Positions 1 through 11,297 of a stretch of 64,000 bases of DNA are shown here, piece after piece (the first letter of the stretch is position 1; every line of letters begins with the position of its first letter). The translations under genes were made by a program, and so were the position numbers. Origin of the DNA: Ophioderma brevispina (lineage: Eukaryota; Echinodermata; Ophiuroidea; Amphilepidida; Ophiodermatidae); assembly GCA_023653785.1 (NCBI GenBank), contig JAMKCH010043914.1:62001-126000 (forward strand), read 5' to 3'. The notes under the pieces are model-generated. The model had not been told where the DNA came from and searched no databases. It saw only the letters and a program-made list of their open reading frames with translations.

Positions 1-1850
1 TCTAAAATAGATCACTGAAATTTAATGCATTTCAGGTTAGTAATATTGTGATGCAGTGTTATTATAAAAATTGCAATCTGTTCTTTTATTTTATTTGGAA
101 AATAAGGTTTGCATTTTCTCGGAAGTAAGGTAACCATTCATTACAAAAAATCAGCTCAGAATTTGAAAATTTTATGCATGTTGTATGACGTTTATATTTT
201 TAAAATTTGTAAGAATTACTATGTTCAAAATTACTGGGTTTGAACCCCTTCCATCAAAAATTGAAAAAAGTGCATTCAGAGAATTCAGAAGTTCACCATT
301 TTGGACAAAGAAAAATTCAAAGATTAATCCTCTGAGATAGGTATGTTTTGATGGAAAGGTTCATTAGTGCAAAAAAATCGGATTATCAATTTTTGTAGGG
401 GCACATGATGTTTGAAATCTTTCATTCAGCCACCTTTAAAGGGTTGACCAGCTCAGATCTAAATTGTTTAATTTGTTTTAGTCATTCCCAGTTGCAGCCA
501 AAAATACAACAGGCTCTATATCTACTTTTATGACTTTTCAGTTCAGAAAGTTGTTGCATATTTGCCGCATTCTTTCCTACGAAGGGTTTTGTTTGTTTGG
601 ATTGTTTTCTACTCAATCTAATATAAAAACAGTTCGGAGTATTATAAAGCTTTTATTCACATGTGTGTCTTTAAAAAAAGGATAGTATTTAAAAGTACAT
701 GTCAAGTTTTCACAGACACTTTATGTAGTTGTGTATGTAAATGTATGTCGTTAAAACACAATCAAAAAAGTTAAACTCCCCACCCCTGAAAGTTGTCAAG
801 TTCAAAACAATACATAATTATCCATTATAGAGAAGGAGAAAAAAAATGGCAGAGAAGAAAAGGGGGGGGGAAGGGAAAAAATGCATTAATTTCCAATCGC
901 CAAACAGTATAATTGTCAATAGGATTTACTGCCAACTTTTAAATCAGGGGGTGGACGGTCAAGTGGGCAGAACTTCAACAATCGATCGCCACAAATGAGT
1001 TTGTAAAAATAAGTGTAAATAAAAAACACCGTTCCAATTTATCCCATAATGTATAATCAAATGCATTCATTTGGATCTTGACAAATTTCTAGGGTGGGAA
1101 ATTATTTTTAATGTGTTTATATAGAGGAATGAGGCTAATGTTGTAACTGTCGGAACAAAATTCTTCTATAAATTGTTTCAATTTTAAAAACACATTAACG
1201 TAATGTATTGTATCTCTCAATTGAAGATAATAATAATGTTTTCAATAGATTTGCATGCAACATTGAGTAAATTTGTTTTAAAAATGTGGGCAATTTGGAA
1301 AAGAATTCTTGGAATTAAATCCCAAAATTTTGCAGGAACCAGGAAAAGGGACTCTGGAATTAAAAAGCAAATTTTATACAATCTTATGATTATGAAATTC
1401 TGTTTGTATTTTGGTATGCCTTCATGATTTAATCATTGTTTTGTCAACAGAAAAAGAGGCTGATGAACCTTGCGGATTTTTCTCTGGTAAAGTGAATTTT
1501 GTGCACCAAAAGATTTTACTTCTGTGTTTCTAAAAATCTGTTAATAACTGGTCTAACATTGCTATTGGACATTTTCCATTAGTGAATGTAACAGTAGTTT
1601 CATGAGAAGTGTGTGAAAAAATGTGTTCTAAATTTCATGTTTTAGGTATTAGAAAACATACCATGAATAATATATTTTGTGTTTTTGTTTTGCCATTTGG
1701 CACAATTTACTAATTGGAGTTTCAGAAATTTACTTATTTTTAACAAACTCATCCAGCGAGACAACATCTTCTGGGATGAAATGCTTTCCTGAAATATCCC
1801 AAACCTATGAAGTCCTTTACCATTTTCTGTTTCCATGGTAATTTCAACAG
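1..1850. other. Upstream intron or 5' flank
   Basis: AT-rich sequence with a poly-G run near 862-871. Apart from the candidate micro-exon at 1451-1486, no exon, conserved ORF or recognisable promoter was found. The first sure exon begins in phase 1, so coding sequence must continue upstream of it. Confidence 0.5.
1451..1486 (+). CDS. Candidate 36-bp micro-exon
   Basis: The acceptor ttttgtcaacag is followed by 36 bases and the donor g/gtaaag. The segment is phase 1 at both ends and open, reading K-E-A-D-E-P-C-G-F-F-S. It joins in frame to the Ig exon at 1851, where the split codon becomes Glu. It rests only on splice signals and phase symmetry, so it could be chance or an alternatively spliced exon. 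Confidence 0.3.
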
Positions 1851-2138
1851 AATATGCCGAAGCTCCCGAGTTTACCCAACAATTAGAAAGCAAGAATGTC
1901 ACCGAGGGCGATTCGGTGCGGTTAGATGTCCGGGTCAAAGGTGTTCCAGCCCCGTCTGTAGTATGGTTTCAAAACGATGAGGAGCTCGAATCCACCATGG
2001 ACGTGCAGATCGTCCATGAGGGGGATCAGAGCAGCCTCATCATACCTGAAGTATTTGACCAGGATGAAGGAGTGTACACTGTAAAGGCGGAGAATTCAGC
2101 AGGTGTGGCCTCCTGTCAGGCGCAACTTGTGGTTAAAC
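1851..2138 (+). CDS. Ig domain 1 (single exon, both cysteines missing)
   Basis: The exon runs from tttcaacag to c/gtaagt, 288 bp, phase 1 to phase 1, and is fully open. It encodes an I-set Ig fold of about 95 residues: A-P-E-F-T-Q-Q-L start, E-G-D-S-V-R-L-D-V-R-V, the core Trp in P-S-V-V-W-F, then D-E-G-V-Y-T-V-K-A-E-N-S-A-G. The first canonical Cys position holds Val (or Asp) and the second holds Val, so the usual disulphide is absent, as in some titin Ig domains. Unlike most Ig domains of this gene it is not split by an intron. Confidence 0.85.
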
Positions 2139-4559
2139 GTAAGTCTTAAGGAGGATGCATCAGAGAGTCCTTAAGTCATTGTTTCATCTTCCATCTTTGA
2201 CGCATCTTGCTGGCAACAATTCACCTCTTGACATCATGATTTCTAGTGCATCTGTAGATTACCTTTGCCATGTTCCTCCTGTAGTACTCCTTCTTCCTTT
2301 GTCTTCCTATATCTAGATAATTCTAGAAGAATACCTTGTTTTCTTGATATAATCTGTGAACCTTATCATGTCTCTCCTTTTATCTTCTGCCACTGTAACT
2401 TGGTAGCTTACCTGCAGTAGACCACTCGCCATTTCCTGTCCTTACATTAGCTTTGACCCTTCCCTTCTTACATCAGTATTTCTTATCCTCTGTTATCTTT
2501 ACTGCTTTCTCTTAGTTCCTAGAATTAGCTTTATCAGTGTCAATTGCTTCCCTAGATCTATAGCTTTGTAGCGATGCACTTTTAGATTTGGAATTGAGTG
2601 TGTTGCTTCAAAATAGCAAATCATCTTGTCTCTTGTTGGATGTTATTGTCATTAAAGGTAATCAACCATTTTTACTCCAAGCCCCTAGACATCGATATCT
2701 ACCAAGTTTGGATTTTACCAAAAAACATTGGCAACAAAATAAGTCTGTATTTTCTGCATTACTGAAAATGTGTTTTATTATGGATTTTACACATTTTAAC
2801 ATGAGCCTAATATGTATAAAACAACTAAAATTGTCAAAATTGTCCAATGTTCTTAATTGTGATACAAACTCCTCCACAATCCGTTTATATTCTTTTCATC
2901 TTTCAGTTTGATATCTGACCATTGTTTTGAAACAAAAAGATAAGGAAAAATCATTTGTCTTTAAAAGGATACCTCTAGTAAATTTTTCTAAGTCCTAATA
3001 GTATTTTACTAAATATGGCAACACACTCAATTGAGAAAACCTTGTAGATTAGCTCTCCCATTCCCATCATGAGACTGCCTCCTCTATCAATGATATTTTC
3101 AACTTGGTTTCTCTTTTAATTTTCTGACACTCTCTTAGCCTCTGATATGGACTTTCCTTCTCAATCCTTTAAACATTGCACTTTTCTAAAAGTCTTCATG
3201 ATATCCTTTGAGTATTAAGAGTTGCAAGATTTTTAATTTTCCACATGGGTCTTTATCATTATTGTACACTTGAACTCTTAATATCTTTCCACTATGCCAC
3301 CTTGCTTATCTTAATTCTAAACCATTTCTATAACTGTTAATTTTCTAATTTTCTTCTAAAACAAACATTGTCTTTCACAATCACTTCATTTGTCTATGCC
3401 GTCAAGTTTTTTTTTAAAATCTGAACCAGCTACTTGAGTAACTTCTTTAAGAAATATGTAATAATTTCACTAACTGGACTAATTTCAAGATTTTATTTAG
3501 ACGTGGAACTAAACAACACATGTCAATCTTTCTAATGTTTACTAATTGTTTAATTTAACATGTTCATAGTATTTCTAGAGTTAAAACAATGTTTAAAATT
3601 GTTTGGAAGTGGGATGATTGAATATGTAAATTGTATTTGTGAATGTGTAGATGAATTTATACTTCAATGCTTCAAATAATGATGGAAAAAGCTCAATTAA
3701 ACCCAATATAATCTTGACTGATTAAAAATGTTTAGACACCATATTTTGTACTTGAAAGGTAAATCTTTAAAACCAATTGGAAATCTGCAGAAATCATAAA
3801 CTCAAGAAATCATTTTATCCACCTGGGCAATACTCGTGAATTTGGTGTGCTTGTTCATAGGTTGTATGAATAAATTAGCCAATCATAGACATGATAAGAA
3901 ATCTTTTATTTGCATACAGATATATCAAAGGTCTATTTTGATTGGTTGCTCAGAGGTAATACCCTGTTTATATGATCTAGTGAGCCAATCAGAGATAATG
4001 TAATAAAGGTGGTAGATCTCAAGGTATTTACCAATCGCTGCCTGGTGCGACTGCATTCGTAGACTCAACCAATGAGATGCCAGGGCCATTGCATTTTAAA
4101 TATCAAGAAACGGGCTTGCATATAAAATGCAAAGTCTACTATGTTGTCACATCTGAATAGATACCAAAAGCTGATTGTATACTCATTTGTGTGCTATGGA
4201 AATTTTTGACTTGAAATCGTAATGTGAGTGCAACAAGGTCATATGTGCAATAGCTGCCATTTGTCAGAAATTCCCATCAAACACACTATTATGCCAAGTC
4301 TTTGGTCAGTGGCTCTTGAATGGTTCTTCAGGCAACTGTGTTGCCTGTAGAATCATTTCAAGAGCCACTGACTCAAGAAAGATAAACTAAGTCATCGTAA
4401 TATGTGGTAAAAAACAGATGTATCACATGGCAGCCATTGCACTTAGGACTTTCTTACAATCACATGACAAAATTTATTGTTGAGAATGCTTATTATTTTT
4501 ATATTGTGTAATTTTCAATATGTTTATATTTAAATTTGATCCAAACTTTTTCTTGACAG
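2139..4559. other. Intron after Ig1
   Basis: A pyrimidine-rich stretch runs from about 2180 to 2560. A dispersed repeat (family W, listed separately) occupies about 3815-4478. No further coding sequence was recognised. Confidence 0.55.
3815..4478. repeat. Dispersed repeat family W with internal palindrome, copy 1
   Basis: It shares blocks such as 'tattttgattggtt', 'gtaatgagccaatc' and 'ggtggtagacctc' with copies near 34188-34440, 42120-42715 and 45826-46478. The centre (about 4312-4370) is an inverted repeat built on 'tggttcttcagg' and its complement. The flanks 'tcatatgtgcaatagctgcc' and 'catggcagccattgcactta' are also roughly complementary, which suggests a fold-back DNA element. The class is not identified. 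Confidence 0.6.
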
Positions 4560-4615
4560 CTATTGCAACATCACCACCACCACCAGAGAAGAAAGATGAA
4601 CCACAAGTTGCACCG
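4560..4615 (+). CDS. Short Pro-rich linker exon
   Basis: The exon runs from ttcttgacag to ccg/gtattt, 56 bp, phase 1 to phase 0. It continues Ig1 in frame and reads P-I-A-T-S-P-P-P-P-E-K-K-D-E-P-Q-V-A-P. It opens the disordered Pro-rich spacer between Ig1 and Ig2. Confidence 0.65.
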
Positions 4616-5230
4616 GTATTTAATATTTTATACAGATTTTATAATGTATTCACAGCAGAGGGTATTAGCATCCAGGATGCCTTTGTAATATTATTAAATT
4701 AAGCTGAATCATGAGGAAATCATGTTATAACATGCCGTGTGGACTATGAGTTGACCGAAGCTGAATCTGCCATTGTTAAGAATGAGGTTGTGGGTTCAAT
4801 TTTTGTTTGAGCTGTGGCCTTAAGGCAAATTGGTTTCAATCCATGCCACTCTCCTCTGTTTTTTTAAATTTAAACACTTGAGATTGTTTACCAAATTTCA
4901 GTGGTTAGCCTTGTGATATGAGACGACATTATCATACTGTACAGTGCATCATGTTCAAAGTGATACCCACATGCACTGTTCGAGCCATTGACGGTGCAAA
5001 GTAACAATGGTATGTTGTTGTTTTTGTTATTTTTTTTTTTTTATACGATTTTCAAAATAGGATGCGGTAGTTCAATTAGATAAATCTAAACATAATTTTA
5101 GTATATGTACTAAATTTTAATTGCGTCTTTAATTTTGAATGAAGGTGTTAAAGAATGAGAATAAAGGTATTGTTTTCTAGCCTTTACATCAATTTTTTAC
5201 TAGTCACTGAATGATGCCACTATAGTTTAA

Positions 5231-5569
5231 AAGGGTCCATGGTACGATCGGCCCTCTCCCCAGAACCCTAGATGTACCAGAAGTGGTCAAACCTTTGGAT
5301 CAGAAGAAAGCACTATTTTTCTCAGTTACCTGTTAAAATATTAGGGCACAAGGATGTTTGGTTTGGAAGTTATGAGCAAAAATGTGCCCCATTTGGTAGA
5401 CCAATATTAATTTTACACAGTACTCTGTGGGGCTTACAAAATCAATTTTTTCGCTTGCACATCCAAAACGGATTGAAATATGGCCCGTGAAACTTTGCAG
5501 ATGGGGTTTTGGGTGACGACAATTCTTTCAAGATGAAAACTTCATATACTTAATGGGTCACTCAACCTT
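5231..5569. mobile_element. TTAA-flanked MITE, family T, copy 1
   Basis: A 339-bp element bounded by TTAA on both sides (5227-5230 and 5570-5573). It is clearly similar along its length to the copy at 33422-33768, sharing for example 'ccaatattaattttacac' and 'aagatgaaaacttcatat'. A TTAA target duplication is typical of piggyBac-type elements. It has no coding capacity of its own. Confidence 0.65.
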
Positions 5570-5646
5570 TTAATGTAGAGTTAATTAGAGAAAAATAGGT
5601 AACGGTAAATCTGCTGACACCCTCATTTGACAAATTTGTTGAACAG

Positions 5647-5847
5647 GACACAAGCTGCCAAAGTTGAGTCTAAACCACCACCACAACAACCACCACCAAA
5701 GGGACTCAACCACCAGCAGGCGGCGGCCCAACCACAACAGCAAGGGCCCCACCAGCGCCCAAGGAAAAACAGCCGACTGAGGTCAAAGAGAAGAGGTGGC
5801 TGCACAACAACAGCGGCCTGAATCAGAGTAAAGCGCCACCACAGAAG
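5647..5847 (+). CDS. Pro-rich exon, frame disturbed
   Basis: It lies between an acceptor tttgttgaacag and a donor cag aag/gtagag. The length of 201 bp suits the expected phase 0 to phase 0. The first part reads A-A-K-V-E-S-K-P-P-P-Q-Q-P-P-P-K. A second frame from about 5700 then stays open to the donor (T-Q-P-P-A-G-G-G-P ... Q-S-K-A-P-P-Q-K). The frame changes at the start and again around 5700, so there are compensating indels or a sequencing error. It belongs to the same disordered spacer as the exon at 9570. Confidence 0.55.
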
Positions 5848-7828
5848 GTAGAGTATAATCTGCGACTCGAAATACAAAGTAATGATGCAGGTAAAACTTG
5901 TACCGGACTTAAGTGTGGGATTATGAAGCACAAGCGCATTTAAACTGAAAGCAGCACTGAGTATATGTGCGTGTGTAACTCATAATTTAGACCAGATAAA
6001 TATAAGCGAGCGCGAAGCGAAGCTCTTATCGACTAACATGTATACACGTATGAAAGTTATTGAAATCTATAGTCTGACAGGTTTAAAATATACAAGACCC
6101 TCATTTGATCCCCTTTTCGTTCTTACCATTAAAGCCTACGGAGATAAAAAATCGACGGAAACCAGTCAATTAAAATATCGTAATTTAATTTGTAGTCCGA
6201 TATATTCAACAAGGAATTTATTTTAATTCTCCATTCGTTGGATATTTTGTTTTCTCGCAAATTTATTTTTTAGTGTTACTTGTTTTCTAAAATTAAACCT
6301 AGTGATAATGTTGTGCTGATATGTAAATATAATCCTGGAATTAAACAATATGATAAAAAGATATGTTAAATAAAATAATAAATAAAATTTTACCAATATA
6401 TTGCGCCCTTTTAAATTTAATAAATTTTTCAGGGGATGCGGCCAGACATCCCAAATTTTTAGACGTTGCCATGGTTTAACAACGTAAAAGCGAATATCGT
6501 AATTTCATTTGTAGTCCGATATTCAACAAGGAATATTTTAATTCTCCGTCTGTTGGATATTTTGTTTATCGCAAAATTTATTTTTATGTACTGTTTTCTA
6601 ACATTAAACTTATGACTTTGTAATGTGGTGCTGAATTTAAAGTATAATGCCGGAATAAACAATATGTATAAATAAATATGTTTAAATAAAATAATAAATA
6701 AACTTTTACCCAATATATTGGCGCCCTTTTAAATTCATAATTTCTTCAGGGGGATGGCGGCCAAGAAATCACACTTTTAGACGGTGCCATTGGTTTTAAC
6801 ACGTAAAAGACGAGATCTTGACGACAAATTCTGATTTTTTTTTTTATCTGTTGTCAGGGTGGTTGGATTTAATACGGCAAAACAAACATTTTTTTGACAA
6901 AGCTGTCATTACTATTTGGCTAGGAGTAGAAAGGATATAATTATACGACTTAGACCAGGGGGGCCGGACACGATCTGCTGGAGTTGGGCATTTGTGATTG
7001 CCAAACGGTAATTTAGGAATTCTTGCGTGCATTTTGGCAAAATGACAGAATGGAAAGTCAGGGCCCTGATGAAAAGTGTGACTTTGAGCGCTCGCTTCTA
7101 AGGTTCTACCTGGAAATATATTAGCTTGGGATTGGAAGAGAGAGGTTTGAGGGTAGAGCAATGAACCCCAGAATGAATAAGGCCTTAAAACAAAATTGTG
7201 CGTTTGCTGAACCCCAATCAATCATAACATTGAAAAGAAAAAAAAAACCTTTGATTGTTAAAAGCCACTCCAATTTTTGGAAGTTTGGTGTTTAGAATTA
7301 TTTAGAGTTTTTAATATAGAAACCCTTGAGGCCATATTCCTCCCAAAAAAATACATGTAGGGGGGACCAGCCATGACACCACAAGATGACTTAATATGGA
7401 ACATTAGTGAGGGGAGAGGGGAATCATTTCAACCAATTGAGCAGCCTGATGATAAGGAGTAAGGAATATAATTTGTATTTGCCTTTATGGTAACTTCATT
7501 TGCAGGGAAAAAAAGATGCAAAACCTCTAATTAACAAAGAAGGATAACATCTACTGTTTAAGTGGATATTTGCGCTACATTAAATTTTTCGTGCTTTTCG
7601 CGCCACTTCTCAGCAAGCGCGAAATTAAGAACACGACAAAAATGTTTATTTTGTGTGTAAGTCTCTGTAAGAAAGCTGAAAAAAGTGAAAAAAGCAAAAA
7701 TTTAAAAACAAGTGAAAATACTAAAATTTGCAGAAGCGCGAAAAAATTACCACACACGAAAATTACTACCCACTTTTGCAGTACTTTGAATAGCTGTGTG
7801 ACATTTCTTGCATTTTAATGAATTTAAG
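5848..7828. other. Intron between Pro-rich exons
   Basis: Contains the tandem repeat at 6178-6790. From about 7507 it contains the left copy of a duplicated segment whose right copy starts near 9291. Nothing coding was seen. Confidence 0.5.
6178..6790. repeat. Imperfect direct tandem repeat, two units of about 310 bp
   Basis: Unit 1 (about 6178-6495) and unit 2 (about 6496-6790) share 'tttgtagtccgatat', 'ttggatattttgttt' and 'ataataaataaa', then 'gcgcccttttaaat', in the same order with many small indels. This fits a local duplication or two unmerged reads of one segment. No coding content was seen. Confidence 0.6.
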
Positions 7829-8232
7829 GTTGTAAAAGAACAGCAGGCCAGTTGGATAAAGCAACCACCACCAAAAAGCAGTTAGAAAAGCCACCACCGC
7901 AAGAAAGCATACCACCACCACAGAAACAACAACCGGTCAAAAAACAAACCACCACCAAAACACAAACACCCCCCGCCAGCGGCCAACCGGCTGCGCCCAA
8001 AACGGTTGAAAATGTACCACCAAAGACACAACCACCACCATCAGCAAAACACAAGCTGTTGAGCCAGCGGGAAGAAGGCAGTGGAAAACCCAGCACGATG
8101 CTCCACAAGCTAATCCTGCACTGTACTAAAAAATGCCACAGAAACAGATACAGAATCCAGCACCGCCACCAAATCCCCCGCAGTACCAACTCCAAAAGCA
8201 GATCAGAAACAAAGTAAAACACGATTTCGAAG
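7829..8232 (+). pseudogene. Degraded duplicate of the Pro-rich exon at 9570
   Basis: The acceptor tttaag and the donor aag/gtaggt match those of 9570-9965, but the segment is 404 bp instead of 396. Single-base gains and losses move the reading frame several times. Matching pieces include 'gttgtaaaagaacagcag', 'caagaaagcataccacca' and 'aatgtaccaccaaagaca'. It is either a decayed exon copy or a noisy second version of one locus. Confidence 0.7.
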
Positions 8233-8514
8233 GTAGGTATGGTCAACATATATTTATGGAGAACTCAAAAAACTATGGAAAATAATGAAAACGCACAAGC
8301 CGAACACTGGATTGAACTCATTGGAATTTTATAACTGCTTACCACAAGCTTCATGAGTAAAGCTGAGTTCAAAATCTTAAAATAGAAAACCTTCTGATAC
8401 AAATGAAGTCAGACTCATCACCTGTATATATAATGCTGAAGTAATTTTGGTTTAAAAAATACAAGTTTTAGGATGTTAATTTCAGTTGAATTCTAAGAAA
8501 CCTATTGATTAAAC

Positions 8515-8760
8515 TGGAATTTGCTCTCCCCATGTTCATTTGGACTTTGACAAACAAACCATGAGAATATCACATCCTTTGGAGGGTATTAAAGCTGTCA
8601 GTCCTGTATACATGGAGAATCATGCAGGTACATGTAATCGCAGCCAGTTTCATTAAGAGTAGGGTGAAATACCTGGCTGGCCCAAGTTGTCCTGGAACCC
8701 TGGGCATCATTGGAAAGCAAGGTCCGGAACGCTGAATGATATACCCCTGACAAATAAGAC
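8515..8760 (+). mobile_element. SINE-like repeat body, copy in left duplicate
   Basis: Carries the family landmarks 'tgctctccccatg', 'ttcatttgga', 'cctttggaggg', 'gtcagtcc' and 'agagtagggtg', in the order seen in the copies at 10246, 28400, 30270 and 59050 and, reversed, at 19735-20075. Confidence 0.6.
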
Positions 8761-8903
8761 ATAAAAAATCAATAATAAAAAATTGTCAACTTATTTTTTT
8801 TTCAAGCATCTTTTTAACCCTTTTACAAGTAAACCTGGTTTATCCGATTAAAAATGGTGAGAGATGACTTCCACTTAATAAAGTCATTCCATTTTACTTA
8901 CAG

Positions 8904-9110
8904 ACAATAGCTGATTCCGAAGTACAAGAAGGAAGTTCCATCACACTTGACATGCAGAGTGGGGGAACACAAGTACCTACAGTGTCTTGGTTCAGGGAAG
9001 GGGTCAAGATTGACCCTCACTAGACTTTCAGATTGCACATGGCAATGAAGGCAAAGCAAACGTGACATGAAAAGAGTGACTTTGCAGCTGATTTTGGAGT
9101 ATTTAAGGTA
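8904..9110 (+). pseudogene. Degraded, truncated duplicate of the Ig2 exon at 10658
   Basis: After the same acceptor (cttacag) it matches the Ig2 exon up to about 9060 ('gctgattccgaagtacaaga', 'cctacagtgtcttggttcag'), with indels that break the frame. After that it diverges and has no matching donor. It cannot code for a complete Ig fold. Confidence 0.75.
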
Positions 9111-9138
9111 CAAAGATGCAAAATAATGATGTGTGAAC

Positions 9139-9280
9139 GGGGTTCATTCATGGATTTTCATGAGTAAACGCTTGTTTTGGCCCTCGGGCAGGCTGGCGGG
9201 GGTCGCTTTGCGACGCCCGGTGCCGGCCTGCCCTCGGGCCAAAACAATTGTTTACTCATGAAAATCCATGAATGAACCCC
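9139..9280. mobile_element. Fold-back element with GC-rich centre
   Basis: The 5' arm 'ggggttcattcatggatttt' is the exact complement of the 3' arm ending at 9280. The pairing continues through 'catgagtaaac' / 'gtttactcatg'. The 142-bp palindrome has a strikingly GC-rich middle ('ccctcgggcaggctggcggg') in otherwise AT-rich DNA. It is probably a MITE, and it lies exactly between the two copies of the 1.6-kb duplication. Confidence 0.7.
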
Positions 9281-9569
9281 TAAGTTACAGACAAAAAGTT
9301 GCAAAACTATAATAACAAAGAAGGATAACATCTACTGTAAAAGTGGAAATATTTGCGCTACATTAATTTTTGCGCTTTTCGCAGCAAGCGAGAAATTAAG
9401 AACACAAGAAAATGTTTATTTTGTGATAGTTGAAAAAATCGAATTTAAAAACAAGTTAAAATACTAAAATTTGCAGAAGCGCGAAAAATTACATGTGCGA
9501 AAATTACCATTTTTACAATACTTTGAATAGCTTTGATGATATTTATTTGCATTTTTACTTAATGCTTAG

Positions 9570-9965
9570 GTTGTAAAAGAACAGCAGCCAGTTGAAAAAG
9601 CACCACCACCAAAAGCAGTAGAAAAGCCACCACCGCAAGAAAGCATACCACCACCACAGAAACAACAACCGGTCCAAAACAAACCACCACCACAACAGGC
9701 ACAACCAGCGGCCAACCCGGCTGCGCCAAAACCGGTTGAAAATGTACCACCAAAGACACAACCACCACCACCAGCAAAACCACAAGCTGTCGAGCCAGCG
9801 GCGAAGAAGGCCGTGGAAAACCCAGCACAGACTGCGCCACCAGCTAATCCTGCACCTGTTACTAAACAAGTACAAAAACCAGTACAGAATCCAGCACCGA
9901 CACCAAATCCCCCAGTACCAACTCCAAAAGCAGATCAGAAACAAAGTAAACCACTATTTACAAAG
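9570..9965 (+). CDS. Pro/Gln/Ala/Lys-rich disordered exon (132 aa)
   Basis: The exon runs from aatgcttag to ttt aca aag/gtaggt, 396 bp, phase 0 to phase 0, with no stop. It reads V-V-K-E-Q-Q-P-V-E-K-A-P-P-P-K and continues with many P-P-P, P-A-A and K-P-V blocks, ending K-P-L-F-T-K, which is the first strand of Ig2. The composition (Pro, Gln, Ala, Lys, Val) predicts an extended flexible segment like a short PEVK-type spring between Ig1 and Ig2. The start follows from the splice site and the clean phase with 4560 and 10658. Confidence 0.85.
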
Positions 9966-10239
9966 GTAGGTATGGTCAACATATATTTATGGAGAACTTC
10001 AAAAATTATGGAAAATAATGCACATGCAAAAGCCCAACAGTGAACTTCTGTTGTGACTTTATAATTGCTGACAACCAGCTTCCTGAGCAAAGCTGAGTTC
10101 AAATTTTAAATCTAACCTTATGATACAAATTAAATCAGGCATCATCTGTATTTGTAATGCTGAAGCAAATTTTGGTTTAAAAAATACAAGCTTTTGAAAT
10201 GCTAATTCTCAGTTGAATTCTAAGAACTATGAATTAAAA

Positions 10240-10480
10240 CTGGAATTTGCTCTCCCCATGTTCATTTGACTTTGGCAAACGAACATTGAGGATATCCTAT
10301 CCTTCGGGGGAGATGTTAAGCCGTCAGTCCCATGTACATGGAGAATCATGTCTGTAATGTAATCGCAGCCAGTTTCAATAAGAGTAGGGTTGAAACCCTT
10401 GGCTGCCCCAAGTCATCCTGGAACCCTGAGCATCATTAGAGAGCAATGTCCGAACACTGAATGATCTACCCAGACTAAAT
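10240..10480 (+). mobile_element. SINE-like repeat body, copy in right duplicate
   Basis: Same landmarks as at 8515-8760: 'ttgctctccccatgttcatt', 'tccttcgggggagatgttaa', 'gtcagtcccatgtacatgga' and 'agagtagggttga'. Confidence 0.6.
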
Positions 10481-10657
10481 AAAACATTTTAAAAAATAAT
10501 TTTAAAAAATCATCAAATTATTTTTTTTTCATTTCTTGGAAGTGATCAAGCATCTTTTTTACACCCTTTACAAGTAAACCCAGTTTATCCAATTCAAAAT
10601 TTATTGCAGATGACATTTCTCAATTCTTCTAACAAAGTTGTTCCATTTTGCTTACAG

Positions 10658-10922
10658 ACAATAGCTGATTCCGAAGTACAAGAAGGAAGTTCCATCACAC
10701 TTGAATGCAGAGTGGAGGGAACACCAGTACCTACAGTGTCTTGGTTCAGGGAAGGGGTCAAGATTGACCCCTCCCTAGACTTTCAGATTGAATACAATGC
10801 AATGAATGGCAAAGCAACGTTGACCATTCCTGAGGCTTTCGTGGATGATGCGGGTAAATTTACCTGTACTGCCACCAATGCAGCTGGGTCTAGTTCAGTT
10901 TCGTGTCATCTCAGGGTTAAAG
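10658..10922 (+). CDS. Ig domain 2
   Basis: The exon runs from ttgcttacag to aaa g/gtcagt, 265 bp, phase 0 to phase 1, fully open. With K-P-L-F-T-K from the previous exon it forms a complete I-set Ig domain: E-G-S-S-I-T-L-E-C-R-V, T-V-S-W-F-R-E-G-V-K, then D-A-G-K-F-T-C-T-A-T-N-A-A-G-S and a final C-H-L-R-V-K. Both canonical cysteines and the core Trp are present. The A-strand is encoded in a separate exon from the rest of the fold. Confidence 0.9.
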
Positions 10923-11297
10923 GTCAGTAGTAGTTTATGTCTTTATAAAGTAGGGTTGCTTTAATTGCTTATCAAGTTTTGGAAATAAATATTCAATTCA
11001 GAAGTTTAAAAGTGAGAAGTCAGATAGTTTTTATCAAAGCACCTAGATCAATGTTATGAGCATGATGATTTGAATTGATTTTGACCAGTATTTGTTGTGC
11101 CGTTTGGCACAGATTGTGGGTAGGTTCTTCATAGTCACACTGAAGGACAAATAAACAAAGTCTGAAGAAACTGAGTGTGTAAAGTTTGATAAATTTAAAA
11201 AATCACACTATCCAGAATTTCATAGTAGAACATGAATTCAAGAAAGTAATAATCTCATTATCATCTGTTTTGAGCTTACTGTAATTACCATGCTCAG
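10923..11297. other. Intron, nothing recognised
   Basis: AT-rich, with no repeat or coding match seen. Confidence 0.5.

Larger units (their letters stand above)
7507..9110 (+). repeat. Left (degraded) copy of a 1.6-kb tandem duplication
   Basis: It aligns in order with 9291-10930. Shared landmarks are 'aggataacatctactgt', 'gcgctacattaa', the Pro-rich exon, a SINE fragment and the start of the Ig exon. Differences are mainly scattered 1-2 base indels. The exons in this copy are broken and those in the right copy are intact. The copies are separated only by a fold-back element at 9139-9280. Confidence 0.75.
9291..10930 (+). repeat. Right (intact) copy of the 1.6-kb tandem duplication
   Basis: Counterpart of 7507-9110. 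It holds the intact Pro-rich exon 9570-9965, an intronic SINE fragment and the intact Ig2 exon 10658-10922. Confidence 0.75.

Noticed and set aside
6844..7221. 125-residue minus-strand ORF
   Set aside because: No recognisable domain, no splice context and AT-rich intron composition. Treated as chance.
9555..9944. Minus-strand Trp/Leu/Val-rich ORFs opposite the Pro-rich exon (also at 7824-8249 and 5623-5931)
   Set aside because: They are antisense shadows of CCA/CAA codon runs. The + strand has splice sites, correct phases and continuity with Ig domains.
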